NCBI RefSeq assembly: GCF_019320115.1
Contig: NC_089581.1
Span: 92,998,802 to 93,062,801 of the forward strand
Length of the DNA stretch: 64,000 bases
Direction of reading: 5' to 3'
Origin: Miscanthus floridulus
Lineage: Eukaryota > Streptophyta > Magnoliopsida > Poales > Poaceae
Part shown: positions 1 through 12,068 of the stretch, piece by piece
Numbering within the stretch: the first letter of the stretch is position 1
Layout: every line of letters starts with the position of its first letter
Position numbers and translations under genes: made by a program
Notes under the pieces: generated by a model
The model's input: the letters and a program-made list of their open reading frames with translations, nothing else
Told to the model about the DNA's origin: nothing
Databases searched by the model: none

Positions 1-935
1 GATTGTGCGGCATTGGGCGAACCCACTAAATGTGTACCTGAGTTGTACCAAAGGTGACCATTGATCTGGTCTGCCTAGGTTTGTGTTAGGAATAAATTCC
101 TAGCTGGTTGAAATCGATTCGAATCGTCGTGTCTCCCGGATAGTGAGAAACTTGGCTAGCCCCAACATCGTAGTAATTATGTTACAGGAATATGATGGTT
201 TGGATGAACATGGAATTACTACACCGGCTATGGTTACTATTGTATGCTATTAAATGATATACCACATGTTTGGCACAGGTTAGCTTGCTAATCTAGAGAT
301 AAATAGCTATAATTAATTTGATGACCGAATTATAATTATACTGACTGAATTAGTCGCTTTTATGTAAAATGTTGTCAAGCTACCTCCACTTATAAAGCCT
401 TGCATAATCCTTGGAATCGTCTTATTATTGGCTTTATGATGGGTAAGTCTAGCTGAGTGCCTTCTCGTACTCAGGGTTTTATTCCCATTGTTGTAGGATG
501 GTATAGTTTATCATGGCTATTGCAAGAACTGCTTCTGTCCCGCCAGTGGATGAGGAGTGAGCCCTAGGCAAGCATCTATTATTAATCCTTCTTACATGCT
601 TTTATGGGAGTGTGATCACGAGTTGGAACTGTATCTAAACTATGGTGGCAAAAAGTTAGCTTCAAACTTTAATTTGCTTCCGCTACTATTTACCAAACTT
701 GGTTTGTAATAACCTTAATTCGTACTCTAATGAAGGAACTGTATTTGAGAACTTTATGTAACATGTGACATATATGTTGAATCATGTATGATCTTGGTTG
801 TGTGTTGATGGTTAATCGAGACCTGTTGTGGTACTCGATGGACTATCGGGTTTATATGGGCTTAAGTATGATAGTGTGACCGCTTGTGGGTTGCCATTGT
901 ACTTGTGCTCTTATAAATTGGTCGGTTCTATGACA
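1..935 (+). mobile_element. LTR of a Tekay/Del-like Ty3-gypsy element, left end outside window
   Basis: This AT-rich stretch has no long open frame. It resembles long chromovirus LTRs of the Tekay/Del lineage: a GTAAGTCTAGCTGAGTGCC and CGTACTCAGGG block near 445-475, a TTATAAA box near 911, and an end in TATGACA at 935 as expected for a TG...CA LTR. Next to it (from 936) begins unrelated decayed gag of another element, so this LTR may be a solo LTR or the edge of a larger insertion into that element. The left TSD lies outside the window, so orientation and completeness are not settled. Confidence 0.5.
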
Positions 936-2710
936 AGCGCATGGATGAGCGCCTTGTAGGTCATGCCGCACATGAAGGCATTGATCAAGTCGGCTGTCGG
1001 TGATGTTGGGGATCTCGTTGCGCTTCTTAGAGAAGCGCTAGATGTCCTCCTAGAGGGCCGCATTGGCCCTCTTCCTGTAGTTGCGGAGGGCCCATGCGTT
1101 CCTAGGCTAAGTATTCATACCCTAGAAGTGGCTAACGAAGATGGAACGGAGGTCTCCCCAGCATCGGATATTGTTAGGCTCAAGCTGCTTGAGCCAAGCT
1201 CTGGTCAAGCTCGACAGAAGCAAAGGAAGGTCGTGGACGGTGAAGTCATCATCCGACCCCCTGGCCCTCATGGCGAGGCAGTAGTCCTCAAGCCAATGGC
1301 TCGGGTTGGTCTCACCATCGTACTTGGAGATGTGTGTCGATGGCCAAAATCACCTAGGCTAAGGTGCCTGCCCGGATCACCGCCCCAAATGCCTGGGGGC
1401 CAAAGTGATCCGGGGCGGCAGCCTCGCCACTCCGCTTAGGAGTGCGGGACTGTGCATGAGCATGGTACCTAGCCTCGATGGTGTTGTGGACATCATGGTC
1501 ATCGCCAATTCGGTGGCAGTGCAGGGGGATGCCGAGGAGAAGGCTCGCGCCTTCGCTCCTACTGGGGCTTGGCGCCCCTAGTCAGCAGCGTAGTCGGAGC
1601 TGCTGCCAAAGGAGTCACCACCGCTTCTAGCCATCAGTGGGGCATGCACATCGGAGCAGACCCCATTACCAGTGGTCGTCATCTAGGATGGCCTAGAGGG
1701 CATGGCGCGAAGCTAGGAAGCTAAGCTCTCAGCCTGCTGCTCGAGGGTGATGCGGAGAAGCTGCCTTGCCTCATGTAGGCGGTAGCCGCCATGTTGCAGG
1801 CTGCTCGAGGGAAGCGTAGGGTGTTGGGAGCCCCCATGCAAGCATCGTCATCATTGATAAGAGGCTGTGTAGCTTTCTACCACGCAAAGTTCTACCTTTG
1901 GCGGTTGAGCTCTGCCTTGGTGGCCTCTAGGTCCACCTGCCGAGCTCACAAGCCATCTTCTTTCTCCTGAAGGTAGTTCACGTGGATGCAGGGACTCAGG
2001 TCCGGTGGCATGAGCTCAGGCGTCCTCATCGGTGGGAACCTCACCATCGATGTAGTAGCACATGCATGGTGGGGTGTAGTAGTTGATGTTGTCGGAGTCG
2101 TACTCTAGGCCATTTCTTGAGAGGATCTCGAGGAAGGTGCATAGCAAGAGGACATTAGCCCCTGTGGTGCCAGAGAGAATGGCACTCTATGGCGCCTTGC
2201 GGCTAATGAGGTGCTCTAGCTCTAGCTGGAAGGACTGCTACCACATTTTGGATCCTGAAAACATAGGTCAGGGGGTAGTTCTAGAAGCGGTCAGATGGTG
2301 GGAGCACCTCATCGGTGGTGATCTAGGTGGTGGACATTGGCCAGCATGTAGAACATCTAGCGCCGGTCCAACATGATGGGTTGTGAACCTAGACCGCACT
2401 AGATCTGCTATGCTAGGACCTTGAGATCTCCTCCTTGGAGGCCCAGCAGAGGGGGCGATGCTGGGAGCTCATTGACCACCAGTGTGGCCTCGTCGAGTGG
2501 ATGAGCTCACCATAGCAGTCGACGACATAGGCCTGGTTCCCAAAGTTGAGGACCTAGCCTAGAGCAAAGGCGCTGGCTATGATGAAGAACTCACCAGGGA
2601 AATAGACACCACTATCTGGGGTGGTGCCACTTGCTATAGCGATGAGGTGGGTGGCTCTAGCTACCTGTAGAGCCTGAATCGCACTTGACGCTGCCCCTAC
2701 CTAGGCGCAC
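936..2710 (-). pseudogene. Decayed gag region of Tat-like Ty3-gypsy element C
   Basis: Read on the minus strand, this looks like an old copy of the same kind of gag carried by the intact gypsy element further right (44.1-46.4 kb). Shared phrases include a block around 1490-1535 resembling 45010-45055 and a block around 2085-2110 resembling 45695-45725. Only short frames remain (the longest is an antisense frame of about 158 codons at 963-1439), and stops are frequent, so no Gag protein could be made. A PBS-like stretch (TGGTGCGCC then AGGTAGGGG on the minus strand) lies at about 2697-2716, between this gag and the LTR, as expected for a minus-strand element. Confidence 0.5.
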
Positions 2711-2766
2711 CAGCTATCGTGGGGTTGGATCAGAGGTCAAGGGGTAAGTATTGTTGTTTGAGTTGG

Positions 2767-3574
2767 TGTTAGAGTATGTGTCTCTAGTGGCTTGGGTGGA
2801 CTCAAGAACACAAGAATCAAAGAGGGGACACAACTGGTTTATCCTGGTTCGAGCCGATCGATGCCCTATGTCCAGCAGCTGATGATCCTTATACTCAAGA
2901 GCATCCAAAATTAGGGGGTTATAATAGAGTGTAGAGAGATTTAGTAGGAGGATAGCTCTCACTGCTGGTGGAGCCTTCCCCTCATCGGAGAGGAGAAAGA
3001 CACCAGGTGCAGTGAAGGAGCTCTCAGTGCCCCTCTCTAGGTTGCCCTGCTCTCGGTGCTGAGCAATAGCAGATGGAATGAGGAATGGAATGATCTGTCT
3101 AGGATCCTTCTCCCCCTAAGGTCTGACCTTATCCCTTATATAACGAGATAGGTCGGCTACATTGTGGTTTGGGGGATGTGTCTATGGTCTACATGTGCCA
3201 GAGTCTAGGAGGGTCTTGAAACGGCTGCTCTATGGACCGTGGCAGTATCATGGAGCTAAAGAAGCCTTGGGCATCATTTGGCTACTCTGTTCTGACACTC
3301 TGCATGTCAGGCTATGTTGGCTTAGACCGGCCTCCCCCAGGTGGACCTTCTGGAGTCTTCTTGGTGGTGAAGGAGGTCAGCTCTAGGGGCTGATGTGCGG
3401 GACCAGGAGCCACCCAGCCCCTAGAGGCTGAGAAAACTTGTCTTCTTGTGTCATGCCCCTTGTGTGACCCTATCGTAGGAGCGGTCGGCAAGGCCACACC
3501 CAAAGTGCAATGTCTAGGAGCCCTCGAGCCTCGATGGCTCAGGGCTTGTCTTCTTATGCCTAGTCCATGGTTGA
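2767..3574 (-). mobile_element. Element C LTR, first part (split by A1)
   Basis: The sequence starts TGTTAGAG and contains a TTTATCCTGGTTCGAGC...ATCGATGCCCTA block. The LTR of element D has the same block in the same place (TTTATACTGGTTCAGGC...ATCGATGCCCTA), which marks C as a Tat-lineage relative of D. The LTR is interrupted at 3574 by copia element A1 and resumes at 10107. The exact outer start is uncertain because about 50 bp separate the PBS-like motif from the TG at 2767. Confidence 0.5.
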
Positions 3575-4945
3575 TGAAGGGACCATGATGCCTAAGAGGG
3601 GGGGTGAATTAGGTAACTTAAAATTCTAACTCTGAACTATGACCTCTTTTGCTAACCCTAGCAAAACCTATGCAATAGATAAACTATCTAGATGTGCAAC
3701 TATGGTTTTGCTAGTGTGTTGCTATCTCTACCACAAATGTAGTAAAGTAATCAATGTAAATGCAGAAGCTGAAGAGTAAGGTAGAGATATGCAAACTCCC
3801 ATCGATGACTCTAGTATTTTTACCGAGGTATCGAGAAGCACATAAACTTCCCCCTAGTCCTTGTTGGAGCCCTCGCAAGGAATCCCTCGCAAGGGCCAAG
3901 CTCTCAGTTGGGTAACTCCATGGATAGCCTCGGGCCTTCCCCACATGCAAGTGGGTATCCGACGTGCCTCTCGACAAGCCTCTCCCGGATGCTCCCCGCC
4001 ATCTTCACTATCAAGCTTCCGGCCAAAACACCGCGGGCCTTGTTCCCTCCGGTACATGGTGGCGGCCACACCACAAACATGGTTGGTGTGATCTCGCAAG
4101 ACTTCAAGCCCCTCCAATGTACAACAATGGTGCTTGCAAGCACCGAGTGGTAAGAGGTATGCAAACCTCACTAAACACTAGGCCTAAACCTAGAGCAAGC
4201 GCATGAGCAATGGTCTAATCAACCTAAGCACTTCACAAAGCACCTATGCTAATCACCTAATGAATCACTAAGCTATATGCAAGTGGAGATCACTAAAATG
4301 GTGTATCAACACCCTTGGTATGTTTCCTCTGCTCCACACTACTCAAATGGCCAGTTGGGGGTTGTATTTATAAGCCCCACTGAGAAAGTAGCTGTTGGGG
4401 TCAAATTCCTGTGAACCTGCTACTGACCGGACGCTGAATCATCCTGACCGGACATGTCCAGTCATCCCGACTGTTGAGCCGGTAGTATACTGATCGGACG
4501 CTGGCCAGCGTCCAGTCGCCTGCCACCGGACACGTCCGGTCGCAGATTTGCCGCTCTAGAACCTCTCTGTACTTGATTAGATGCTGCCTCCCTATGTCCG
4601 GTCGGTTTCGCCACCCGCGTCTGGTCGCCCCGACTGCCAAGCCACCAGCGTCCGGTCCAGCGCTCGGTCGCCTCTATGAGCTCATTTCTTTATGATCTTG
4701 CGTACGGCTTGGTTCCAATCTTCATGCTTGGACTTTGCTTGATCTCTTGGGTCTTTTTTGTGCTCATAAGGTCTTGCTTGAGGTGTTGATCATCGGATCA
4801 GCATGTTCGCCTTCATCCAAGTTATGTCTTGCACCCTATTGAACTACAAAACAAACACTTGCAAATTCATTAGTCCAATTTGGTTGTGTTAGTCATGAAA
4901 CACCAAAATCCAAAGTAAATGGGTCAAGGGTCCATTTTCCTTACA
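3575..4945 (-). repeat. A1 3' LTR (1371 bp)
   Basis: On the plus strand it begins TGAAGGGACC and ends TTCCTTACA, matching 8744-10106 through its whole length with scattered, mostly C/T and G/A, differences. It contains a GC-rich palindromic zone (about 4425-4660) with repeats of CGGACGCTGG and GCGTCCGGTC, and a TATAAA-like signal in 'tatttataagccccac' near 4365. Confidence 0.9.
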
Positions 4946-6380
4946 ATCTCCCCCTTTTTGGTGATTGATGCCAACACGACCAAAGCAAGCAAATAATAAG
5001 AATTTGGAAGTTAAAAACTACCTATTTGCTAGGATGTAATGTAAAGGGCAAGTTTATTTGATACTTAAAGATACCAATTGAAATCATATATGATATTAAG
5101 GGATACCAATTGAAATCAATTGTAAGATACCAATTAAAACTTAAATGAAAGGTTATCTTTCCCTTGCAAAAATCCCCATGTGGCATTATGGATTCCTACA
5201 AATTATGCCCTTGCAAAAATCCCCATGTGGCATTATGGATTCCTACAAATTTTACCATTACTTAGACTAATCCATAATCCACTTTCCTCCCTTTCTCAGA
5301 CCATTACCACTTGTAGACATCAACTTGTAAGATACCAATTAAAACTTAAATGAAAGGTTATCTTGCCCTTGCAAAAATCCCCATGTGGCATTATGGATTC
5401 CTACAAATTTTGCCCTTGCAAAAATCCCCATGTGGCATTATGGATTCCTACAAATTTTACCATTACTTAGACTAATCCATAATCCACTTTCCTCCCTTTC
5501 TCGGACCATTGCCACTTGTAGACATCAACTTGATGCTTGCCTTTGGTCCTTCAAATTCTCCCCCTTTGGCATCAAACACCAAAAAGGAAGACATTAGTAG
5601 CACAAGGGAGGGTCAAATTTCATGATCCTTTGTGTATAGAGTGAAATGGATCACAAAATTTGACTCCCATATTATATAGACTAAGCTCCCCCTAAATGTA
5701 TGCATACATATGGTAGAAAGCAAAGCATATGCATAATTCACAATTTATTGCACAAGAGAGTTTAATCTATATGATGCATGGAGAAAGCATATAAATATGA
5801 AAAGAAATCAACATGATGATGCCAATTGAAGAATGATGCTTAACTCCGGGGACTCCAATTTCCTTACAATGAGACTATTACACATGTGATAGGTTTGAAA
5901 AAATTGGTACCATTTGAAAAAGTGTTAGTCTCAAAGCCTCCAAGTTGTAGAATAATCCTCCCCCTAAATCTTTGCACACAAGTGTAGTAAACTTTGTGGA
6001 AATCATGCACTATTGATTTTAGAATCAAAATACCACTTGAAAGATGACATCTCATGAATGTGAGAATCATTTTTAAAAATGATATTCATGAGAGATTATC
6101 TACAATTTGGACTTTGGCACATATTAGATAAACAAGAGTAAGACAAGCTATGTGCCGTACTTCTAAGCAATTTTAAACCATGTAGGTTTGCTCCAAGGGT
6201 TAAAAAAGAGATCCGAGCAAGCCTACCATAAGATATACCTAGTGTATGCATGATAAAAGATATAAGCATGCAAATGCAAACCTAGGCATGAAGAGTAACT
6301 AGATGCTTAAAGATACCAATTGTAGGAAAAACTAATTGTAAGATGAACCAATTGAAAAGTAATAACATCTAGTTACCTAA
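4946..6380 (-). other. A1 non-coding 3' interior with multiple polypurine tracts
   Basis: No gene is seen. On the minus strand there are at least four GGGGGAG-type tracts: 4946-4959, near 5556, near 5688 and near 5958. These are the repeated polypurine tracts known for Sireviruses. A 205-bp tandem duplication lies at 5121-5530. The AT-rich remainder matches, in reverse orientation and more loosely, the 3' interior of A2 (26645-27874). Confidence 0.7.
5121..5530. repeat. 205-bp tandem duplication inside A1, with nested 46-bp repeat
   Basis: The block starting TGTAAGATACCAATT at 5121 recurs at 5326 with only a few base changes. Inside each copy a phrase of about 46 bp (CCCTTGCAAAAATCCCC...) is itself doubled. 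A2 carries only one degraded counterpart near 27690-27740, so the duplication arose in A1. Confidence 0.85.
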
Positions 6381-8672
6381 TCATGGGAAGGGGAATTTGG
6401 GTCCATAGTATTCACTAACCCACTTGGCAATGATTTTGTTCATCATGATACACCCCATGAAATGCACCCTCACTTTGCCAAGTCTCCAAATTCCCCGAAG
6501 TCCGACTGACTTCTCACTTCCCTTTTCGGGATCCAAACCTTCTTGGTGCTCTTCATGTTTGAAATGATTTCCTTTGGCACCCAAAAACGTTTGACCCCAT
6601 AGTTGGCTTGCTTGTTCACATTGATGGCCACCACCTTGTCATTTTTCTTCTTCTTCAAGAGATAAGGTATGGAGACCTTCTTGTCCACCTTGTTGGTGTA
6701 GGTGTTGGAGAGCTTGCTTGTTTGCTTTTTCTCCTTCTTCTTTGCTCCTCCCCCATTCTTCACCTTACACTCATAGGACTTGTGACCTTCCTTGTGGCAC
6801 TCGTAACAAACCATGGTTTGTCCTTCATCAAGCTTCTTCACTCCCTTGACAGGTGTTATCTTGATGAAGTTAGGGTTTGCTTCGCCTTGCCTTTCACTTG
6901 AGTCAAGTCCTTGGTGAGGCGAGCTACTTCTTGCTTGAGTTGCTCATTCTCCTTTGCAACCTCTTGTGTGCATGTATCTACAACAACTTTCTCAACACAA
7001 ACTTGGTTGCACAAAGGTGAGTCTAAACATAAATCATTACAAGAAGTAGAGGCATCCTTTTTAGACAAGTTAAAGATAGAACTTTTCTTTTTAGATGCCT
7101 TGGTGGGGATTGTGCTAACGGTTTCAAGATTGACAACTTTATTAGTTAGCTCATCACAATGTTTGCACATGGTTTCCATTTTAGCAAGCAAACTATTATA
7201 TGCTTCTTGTGAGCTAGCTAACTTTTCTTTTAATTTTTCATTTTTCTTTAAGATTTGCTCATAATTGATTGTGCATGCATTTGTTGTTGCACTAGTCTCA
7301 AGTTTCTCAATTTTAGTAGATAGTTCAACATTGAGATTAGCAAAGTTCTCATATTGTTCAAGCAAGATTTTGTATGCTTTTTGTGAACTATCTAGCTTTT
7401 CTTTTAAACTTTTAAGCTTCTTTTGTTGACTAGTGCAAGCTTTAGCATAATTAAGATTTTCTTGCACAAGTTCACGATACGAAGGCATATCATCATCACT
7501 ATCACTCTCACTAGAGGAAGAGCTTTCGTTACCTTGTGCCATAAGGCACACACGAGAAGAGCTTGATGATGAGTGCTTGCGACCTCGCCTCTTGTGATGG
7601 GGTTCTTCTTCACTTGAAGAATCATCCCATGATCTTATTGATGTGAGGGATTAGTTCTTGCATGCCTTCTTCTTTGTCTTGGATGTGGGCTTGTTTGGAC
7701 AAACTTCCACAAAGTGTCCCCAACTCACCAGCATCCATAGCATCCTCTCTTTCTTTGCTCCTTTCTTTGATTTGTGAAAATGAAATCTTGAATTTGGATG
7801 GGCACACCCTTGACATTGAGCCTTTGGATCATCTTCTCCACCTTGTTGATCACTTTGATTGATTCTTCATCAAGATCGGAGGTGGAGGAGGAAGATTGAT
7901 CATCACTTGAATCTTCATCATCATCATCATCGTCCTCATCTTCTTCTTCATCTTCACTTGAGGAACTTGAGCTTGAGCTTGTCTCAACTTGCTTGCCCTT
8001 CATCTTCTTTTTCTCGCTACAAGCGAGAGCTTTGGCTTTGCTTGATGAAGAAGCTTCTTCTTGACCCATCTTACGTGACATCTCATATACCACTAACTTG
8101 CCAATGGCTATGCCCGGGGTCATGTTGCTCAAGTCCTCCATGTTGTGAAGGATGGTGATGATGCTTGCATATTTCTTTTGTGGTAGTACGGAGATGATCT
8201 TCCTCACGATGCCCGCATCATCTAGCTTTAATAATCCTATAGAATGGAGCTCATTGATAATTAGATTCAAATGAGAACACATATCATGAACAAGCTCATC
8301 ATTATTCATAGTAAAGGAATCATAGTTTTGCTTTGCTAGACAATGTTTTTGCTCATGGACATTGCTTGTGCCATCATGGAGCTCTTGGAGTTTTAACCAA
8401 ATTTCATGTGTCGTATTTAAAGTGAATACTTGGTTAAAAACATCCATACTAAGTGATTCAAACAAGCAATTTTTAGCTCTAGCATTGAAGTGCATTTCTT
8501 TTTCATCACTCTTTGTGGGTTTTTCGGGATTCTTGATGGGTTTCATCCCGTCACAAGTGACTCTCCATACACCCAAATCAACCGCCTCAAGGTGGCAAGC
8601 CATTCTAGCTTTATAGTATGGAAAGTTAGTGCCGTCAAAGTGCGGAGGCCTAGCGGTATCCATCCCAACCAC
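6381..8672 (-). pseudogene. gag: A1 Gag (Sirevirus-type, UBN2 domain, two zinc knuckles), broken
   Basis: The first frame (8672-7725, 315 codons) starts MVGMDTARPPHFDGTNF, the typical start of a copia Gag (UBN2/DUF4219 type) that forms the virus-like particle. It is followed by an acidic, Ser/Asp-rich linker. The first CCHC knuckle (CYGC...GHFVEVCP) is split by a frame change near 7735. The next frame (7551-6856) is a long coiled coil rich in Lys, Glu and Leu. After another break, 6841-6470 carries a second knuckle (CYECHKEGHKSYEC) and a Lys-rich tail ending in VWIPK. Synonymous-looking conservation with A2 suggests it was translated until recently. Nothing of Pol follows. Confidence 0.85.
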
Positions 8673-8743
8673 TCTAAATAGCGTCGGCTCAATGGCGGTT
8701 AAGCCAAAGGTCCAAAATGAGCCAACCTCGCTCTGATACCAAT

Positions 8744-10106
8744 TGAAGGGACCGTGACGCCTAAGAGGGGGGGGGTGAATTAGGTAACTTAAAATTCTAA
8801 CTCTGAACTATGGCCTCTTTTGCTAACCCTAGCAAAATCTATGCAATAGATAAACTATCTAGATGTGCAACTTATGGTTTTGCTAGTGTGTTGCTATCTC
8901 TACCGCAAACGTAGTAAAGTAATCAATGTAAATGCGGAAGCTAAAGAGCAAGGTAGAGATATGCAAACTCCCATCGACTGACTCTGGTATTTTTACCGAG
9001 GTATCGAGAAGTGCGCAAGCTTCCCCCTAGTCCTCGTTGGAGCCCCTCGCTAAGGAATCCCTCGCAAGGGCCAAGCTCCCGGTCGGGTAACTCCATGGAT
9101 AGCCTCAGGGCCTTCCCCACGCGCAAGTGGATCTCCGATGTGCCTCTCGGCAAGCCTCTCCCGGATGCTCCCCGCTGTCTTCACTATCAAGCTTCCGGCC
9201 AAAACGCCGTGGGCCTTGTTCCCTCCGGTACACGGTGGTGGCCACACCACAAACGCGGTTGGTGTGATCTTGCAAGACTTCAAGCCCCTCCGATGTACAA
9301 CAATGGTGCTCGCAAGCACCGAGTGAGGTATGCAAACCTCACTAAACACTAGGCCTAAACCTAGAGCAAGCGCATGAGCGATGGTCTAATCAACCTAAGC
9401 ACTTCGCAAAGCACCTATGCTAATCACCTAATGAATCACTAAGCTCTATGCAAGTGGAGATCACTAAAATGATGTATCAACACCCTTGGTATGTTTCCTC
9501 AGCTCCACACTACTCAAATGGCCGGTTGGGGGTTGTATTTATAAGCCCCACTGAGAAAGTAGCCATTGGGGTCGAATTCCCGTAAACCTGCTACTGACCG
9601 GACGCTGAATCGTCCTGACCGGACGCGTTCGGTCGTCGCGACCGTTGAGCCGGCAGTATACTGATCGGACGTTGGCTAGGTGTCCGATCGCCTGCCACCA
9701 GACGCGTCCGGTCGTAGATTTGTCGCTCTAGAAGCTCTCTGTACTTGATCGGACGCTGCCTCCCTGCGTCCGGTCGGTTTCGCCGCCCACTGTCCGGTCG
9801 CCCCGACTGCCGAGCCACTAGCGTCCGGTCGCCTCTGTGAGCTCAGTTTCTTTGTAATCTTGCGTACGGCTTGGTTCCAATCTTCATGCTTGGACTTTGC
9901 TTGATCTCTTGGGTACTTTTTGTGCTCCTAAGGTCTTGCTTGAAGTGTTGATCATCGGATCATCACGTCGCCTTTGTCCAAGTTACGTCTTGCACCCTAT
10001 TGAACTACAAAACAAACACTTGCAAATTCATTAGTCCAATTTGGTTGTGTTAGTCATCAAACACCAAAATCCAAAGTAAATGGGTCAAGGGTCCATTTTC
10101 CTTACA
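8744..10106 (-). repeat. A1 5' LTR (1363 bp)
   Basis: This is a direct copy of 3575-4945. The palindromic CGGACGC/GCGTCCGG zone lies at about 9595-9835, and the TATA-like motif near 9540 points to minus-strand transcription into gag. It ends at 10106 and is followed by the GTTGA duplication. Confidence 0.9.
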
Positions 10107-10359
10107 GTTGACGTCGTAGGCCAGGCAGGAGCCAAGGGTCGAGCTCGGACATGTCGTCGATCGGGAGCCTGAGGCTCGGGAGAGCCCAGCCCCGAGCCCT
10201 GAGCGGGGGCTGTGGCATGCTCAGACTCGGTTAGGTGTCTTCGTCAAAGGGTGCGCGCAAACATACTCGATGGGTATAGCACCCAAGCCCCCAGGCGATC
10301 CTAGAGGGGTCGGTCGAGGGGTCTCTTCGGTCGGAAACCATCGATCCCAAGGCTTTACA
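10107..10359 (-). mobile_element. Element C LTR, second part after the A1 insertion
   Basis: Removing A1 and one copy of its 5-bp target duplication joins this GC-rich stretch to 3574. Both sides share the same style of gypsy LTR sequence (repeated GAGCC and GGCTCGGG-like words). The piece plausibly ends at CTTTACA near 10359, where the composition turns AT-rich. No coding capacity is seen. The end point is an estimate. Confidence 0.4.
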
Positions 10360-10607
10360 TACCCATATGGTAGGATCTCGTCAGGAAGCTAATGGAAGAC
10401 TATTTAATTAAGTAATCTACTTAGGAAGGAGACAATCCTGACACCAATGTAAAGTTGCCTTCTACCTCTTAGGAGAAAGATATTAGAAATGGTTGGAAAA
10501 AGCTAACAAATAGCTCTATTTTTTTGCGATTGAAAAACTTATTGATTTATCAATTTATTTATTTTTTTGAACTATGAGAAATGCTCTAATTTAAAGAAAA
10601 TGTGGGC
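10360..10607. other. AT-rich unannotated stretch
   Basis: There is no open frame of note and no recognised repeat. It lies between the end of the element C LTR and the SINE target duplication, and is probably old intergenic or transposon-derived DNA. Confidence 0.4.
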
Positions 10608-10622
10608 CGTCATGATTAAACT

Positions 10623-10912
10623 AAACAACCTCGGACTGTGGGGATAGCTTGCGCCCCTGAGCATTCGTATTAAGGTAGAGGACTCCTCACCCAGTCCGAG
10701 AAAAACCCCCAAACCTTATACCCCTGCCCGCACATAGGGACCGTTACCCAGTGAGTGGGCCGGTGCCATAAACCTATGCTTTTGGTTGTAATGCGGTGTA
10801 AACGAGGGTTTTTTTTTATCTTCGGCACTACAATTCGCCCCCGTAGAGGATTGAACTCATGACCGAAGGGTGCCACCTAGAGTACTTGACCAGCCAGTCT
10901 AACATCTGTTGG
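10623..10912 (-). mobile_element. SINE with 15-bp target-site duplication
   Basis: A 290-bp insertion is bounded by identical 15-bp direct repeats CGTCATGATTAAACT (10608-10622 and 10913-10927). On the minus strand it starts with a tRNA-like head: an A-box-like TAGACTGGCTGGTCAAG, then a B-box-like GGTCATGAGTTCAATCC. It ends in ...GAGGTTGTTT, resembling the TTG-rich tails of grass Au-type SINEs. It is transcribed by RNA polymerase III if active and encodes no protein. The exact family is not assigned. Confidence 0.8.
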
Positions 10913-10927
10913 CGTCATGATTAAACT

Positions 10928-11871
10928 TGTAAATTAAAGCTCCTAAAAGACGGTTATTTTTTGGAATAAATGACAACGTTGCCTAGTTAAAGTGGTCCCT
11001 ATGATGGTTCTATACTAGAGGAATTGGTGTGAGAGATTTATATTTAGTAATAAATTAATTTCAGCTATATGACCTTACATGCATGCAGCTGGATATAAAT
11101 CAGTCCGTGTTCGTGACTAAAATAGATTGTGTAATGCCATTCGAAATGTGGGCTGTCCTGATTATATATATTGTAAAAAAAGGTTAAAAAGCGGATACGG
11201 ATCTGGATTATTACAACACAAACTAGTATAGTGCCCGTGCTAACGCCACGACTTTATCTAGGGATGCACATGAATCTCAATAAAATGCTAAAAAATCGAG
11301 AGATCATTACGCTTGTTCCTAATGCAGCAGAATGCAAAAACTATCTAAATAGGCAACATGCATATCTTCAGAGTTTAATTAGCCAACTGTTACAGATAAA
11401 GATCTAATGAAATAAAGCCAATATTGATTTGTAAAATTCAAGATATATCAAGTATATGATCTCATCATTAAATGGCCAATAACAAGACTTATAATACAAC
11501 AAAATAAATAGCGTAGCACGGTGGTCGATTCTTTCAGTTGTCACAGGTTCAGCTCCTTCACAGTTAGAGAAGCTTTCACTGATGAAACTGAAGAAAGCTT
11601 CAGAATACAAACAAATGAAATTTCATAGAGCTATTTTATGATCCTAACAGTGTTTGAGTAATTTAAAAGTTGCACACTACCCACGGTTCTCGTAATTTTG
11701 TATTGTGATGAAACAGAAAGAATAAAGATGATCACACCCCCATGGCATGTGTCCACGCAAATCAGTATTTGCAAAATGTGACAAGAATACAAGAGCACAG
11801 AATGGACTGGACATAATATAAACTTATAAAGTATCTGCCGAATGCGACCAGAATACAGACCTTAGCTTGTT
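10928..11871. other. Non-coding, AT-rich; Helitron-like motif at 11222
   Basis: No gene is seen. Positions 11222-11250 read AACTAGTATAGTGCCCGTG, a word found near the ends of many grass Helitrons. It could mark an element that captured the two gene fragments to the right. The matching 3' end (hairpin plus CTRR) was not identified. Confidence 0.3.
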
Positions 11872-12068
11872 CTAGTGATTCATGTCCTTCCATTGCTTCC
11901 GGCATTCATGTATGGCTTCTGCTATGCTGGACTTTCGGTCCTCTCTATTTTTCCAGAGTTCAGATACCACGTAGCTGCCGCTAGCATTAGCTACGGCCTT
12001 GTACACCTCGCCTCGCCAAGTTGTTCCTTTAAGCCCACCAGCTTCTCATCCTTGTCATCGATGATTAG
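11872..12068 (-). pseudogene. C-terminal exon fragment of an XH-domain (FDM/IDN2-like) protein
   Basis: On the minus strand an acceptor (ATTTCAG) opens an exon reading LIIDDKDEKLVGLKEQLGE. After a small frame change come EVYKAVANASGSYVV, SELWKNREDRKSS and a stop at 11872. This matches the end of the XH domain of plant FDM/IDN2 proteins, double-stranded-RNA-binding partners in RNA-directed DNA methylation (identification from memory of the family). A frame change in GGCGAGGCGAGG and an apparent loss of about eight residues before SGSYVV show that it is a broken copy. No upstream XS or coiled-coil exons are seen. It lies about 0.5 kb from carbonic anhydrase exons on the same strand, suggesting capture of unrelated fragments. 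Confidence 0.55.

Larger units (their letters stand above)
3575..10106 (-). mobile_element. A1: gag-only Sirevirus-like Ty1-copia retrotransposon
   Basis: This is a complete element flanked by a perfect 5-bp target-site duplication GTTGA (3570-3574 and 10107-10111). LTRs are 3575-4945 and 8744-10106. On the minus strand the PBS (attGGTATCAGAGC, complementary to initiator tRNA-Met, at about 8730-8743) sits just inside the 5' LTR. A polypurine tract AAAAAGGGGGAGAT (4946-4959) sits just inside the 3' LTR. The 3.8-kb interior codes only for Gag (about 6381-8672); no protease, integrase, reverse transcriptase or RNase H motif is present. Several GGGGGAG tracts in the 3' interior are a Sirevirus trait. 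It is probably non-autonomous and mobilised by related elements. Confidence 0.9.
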
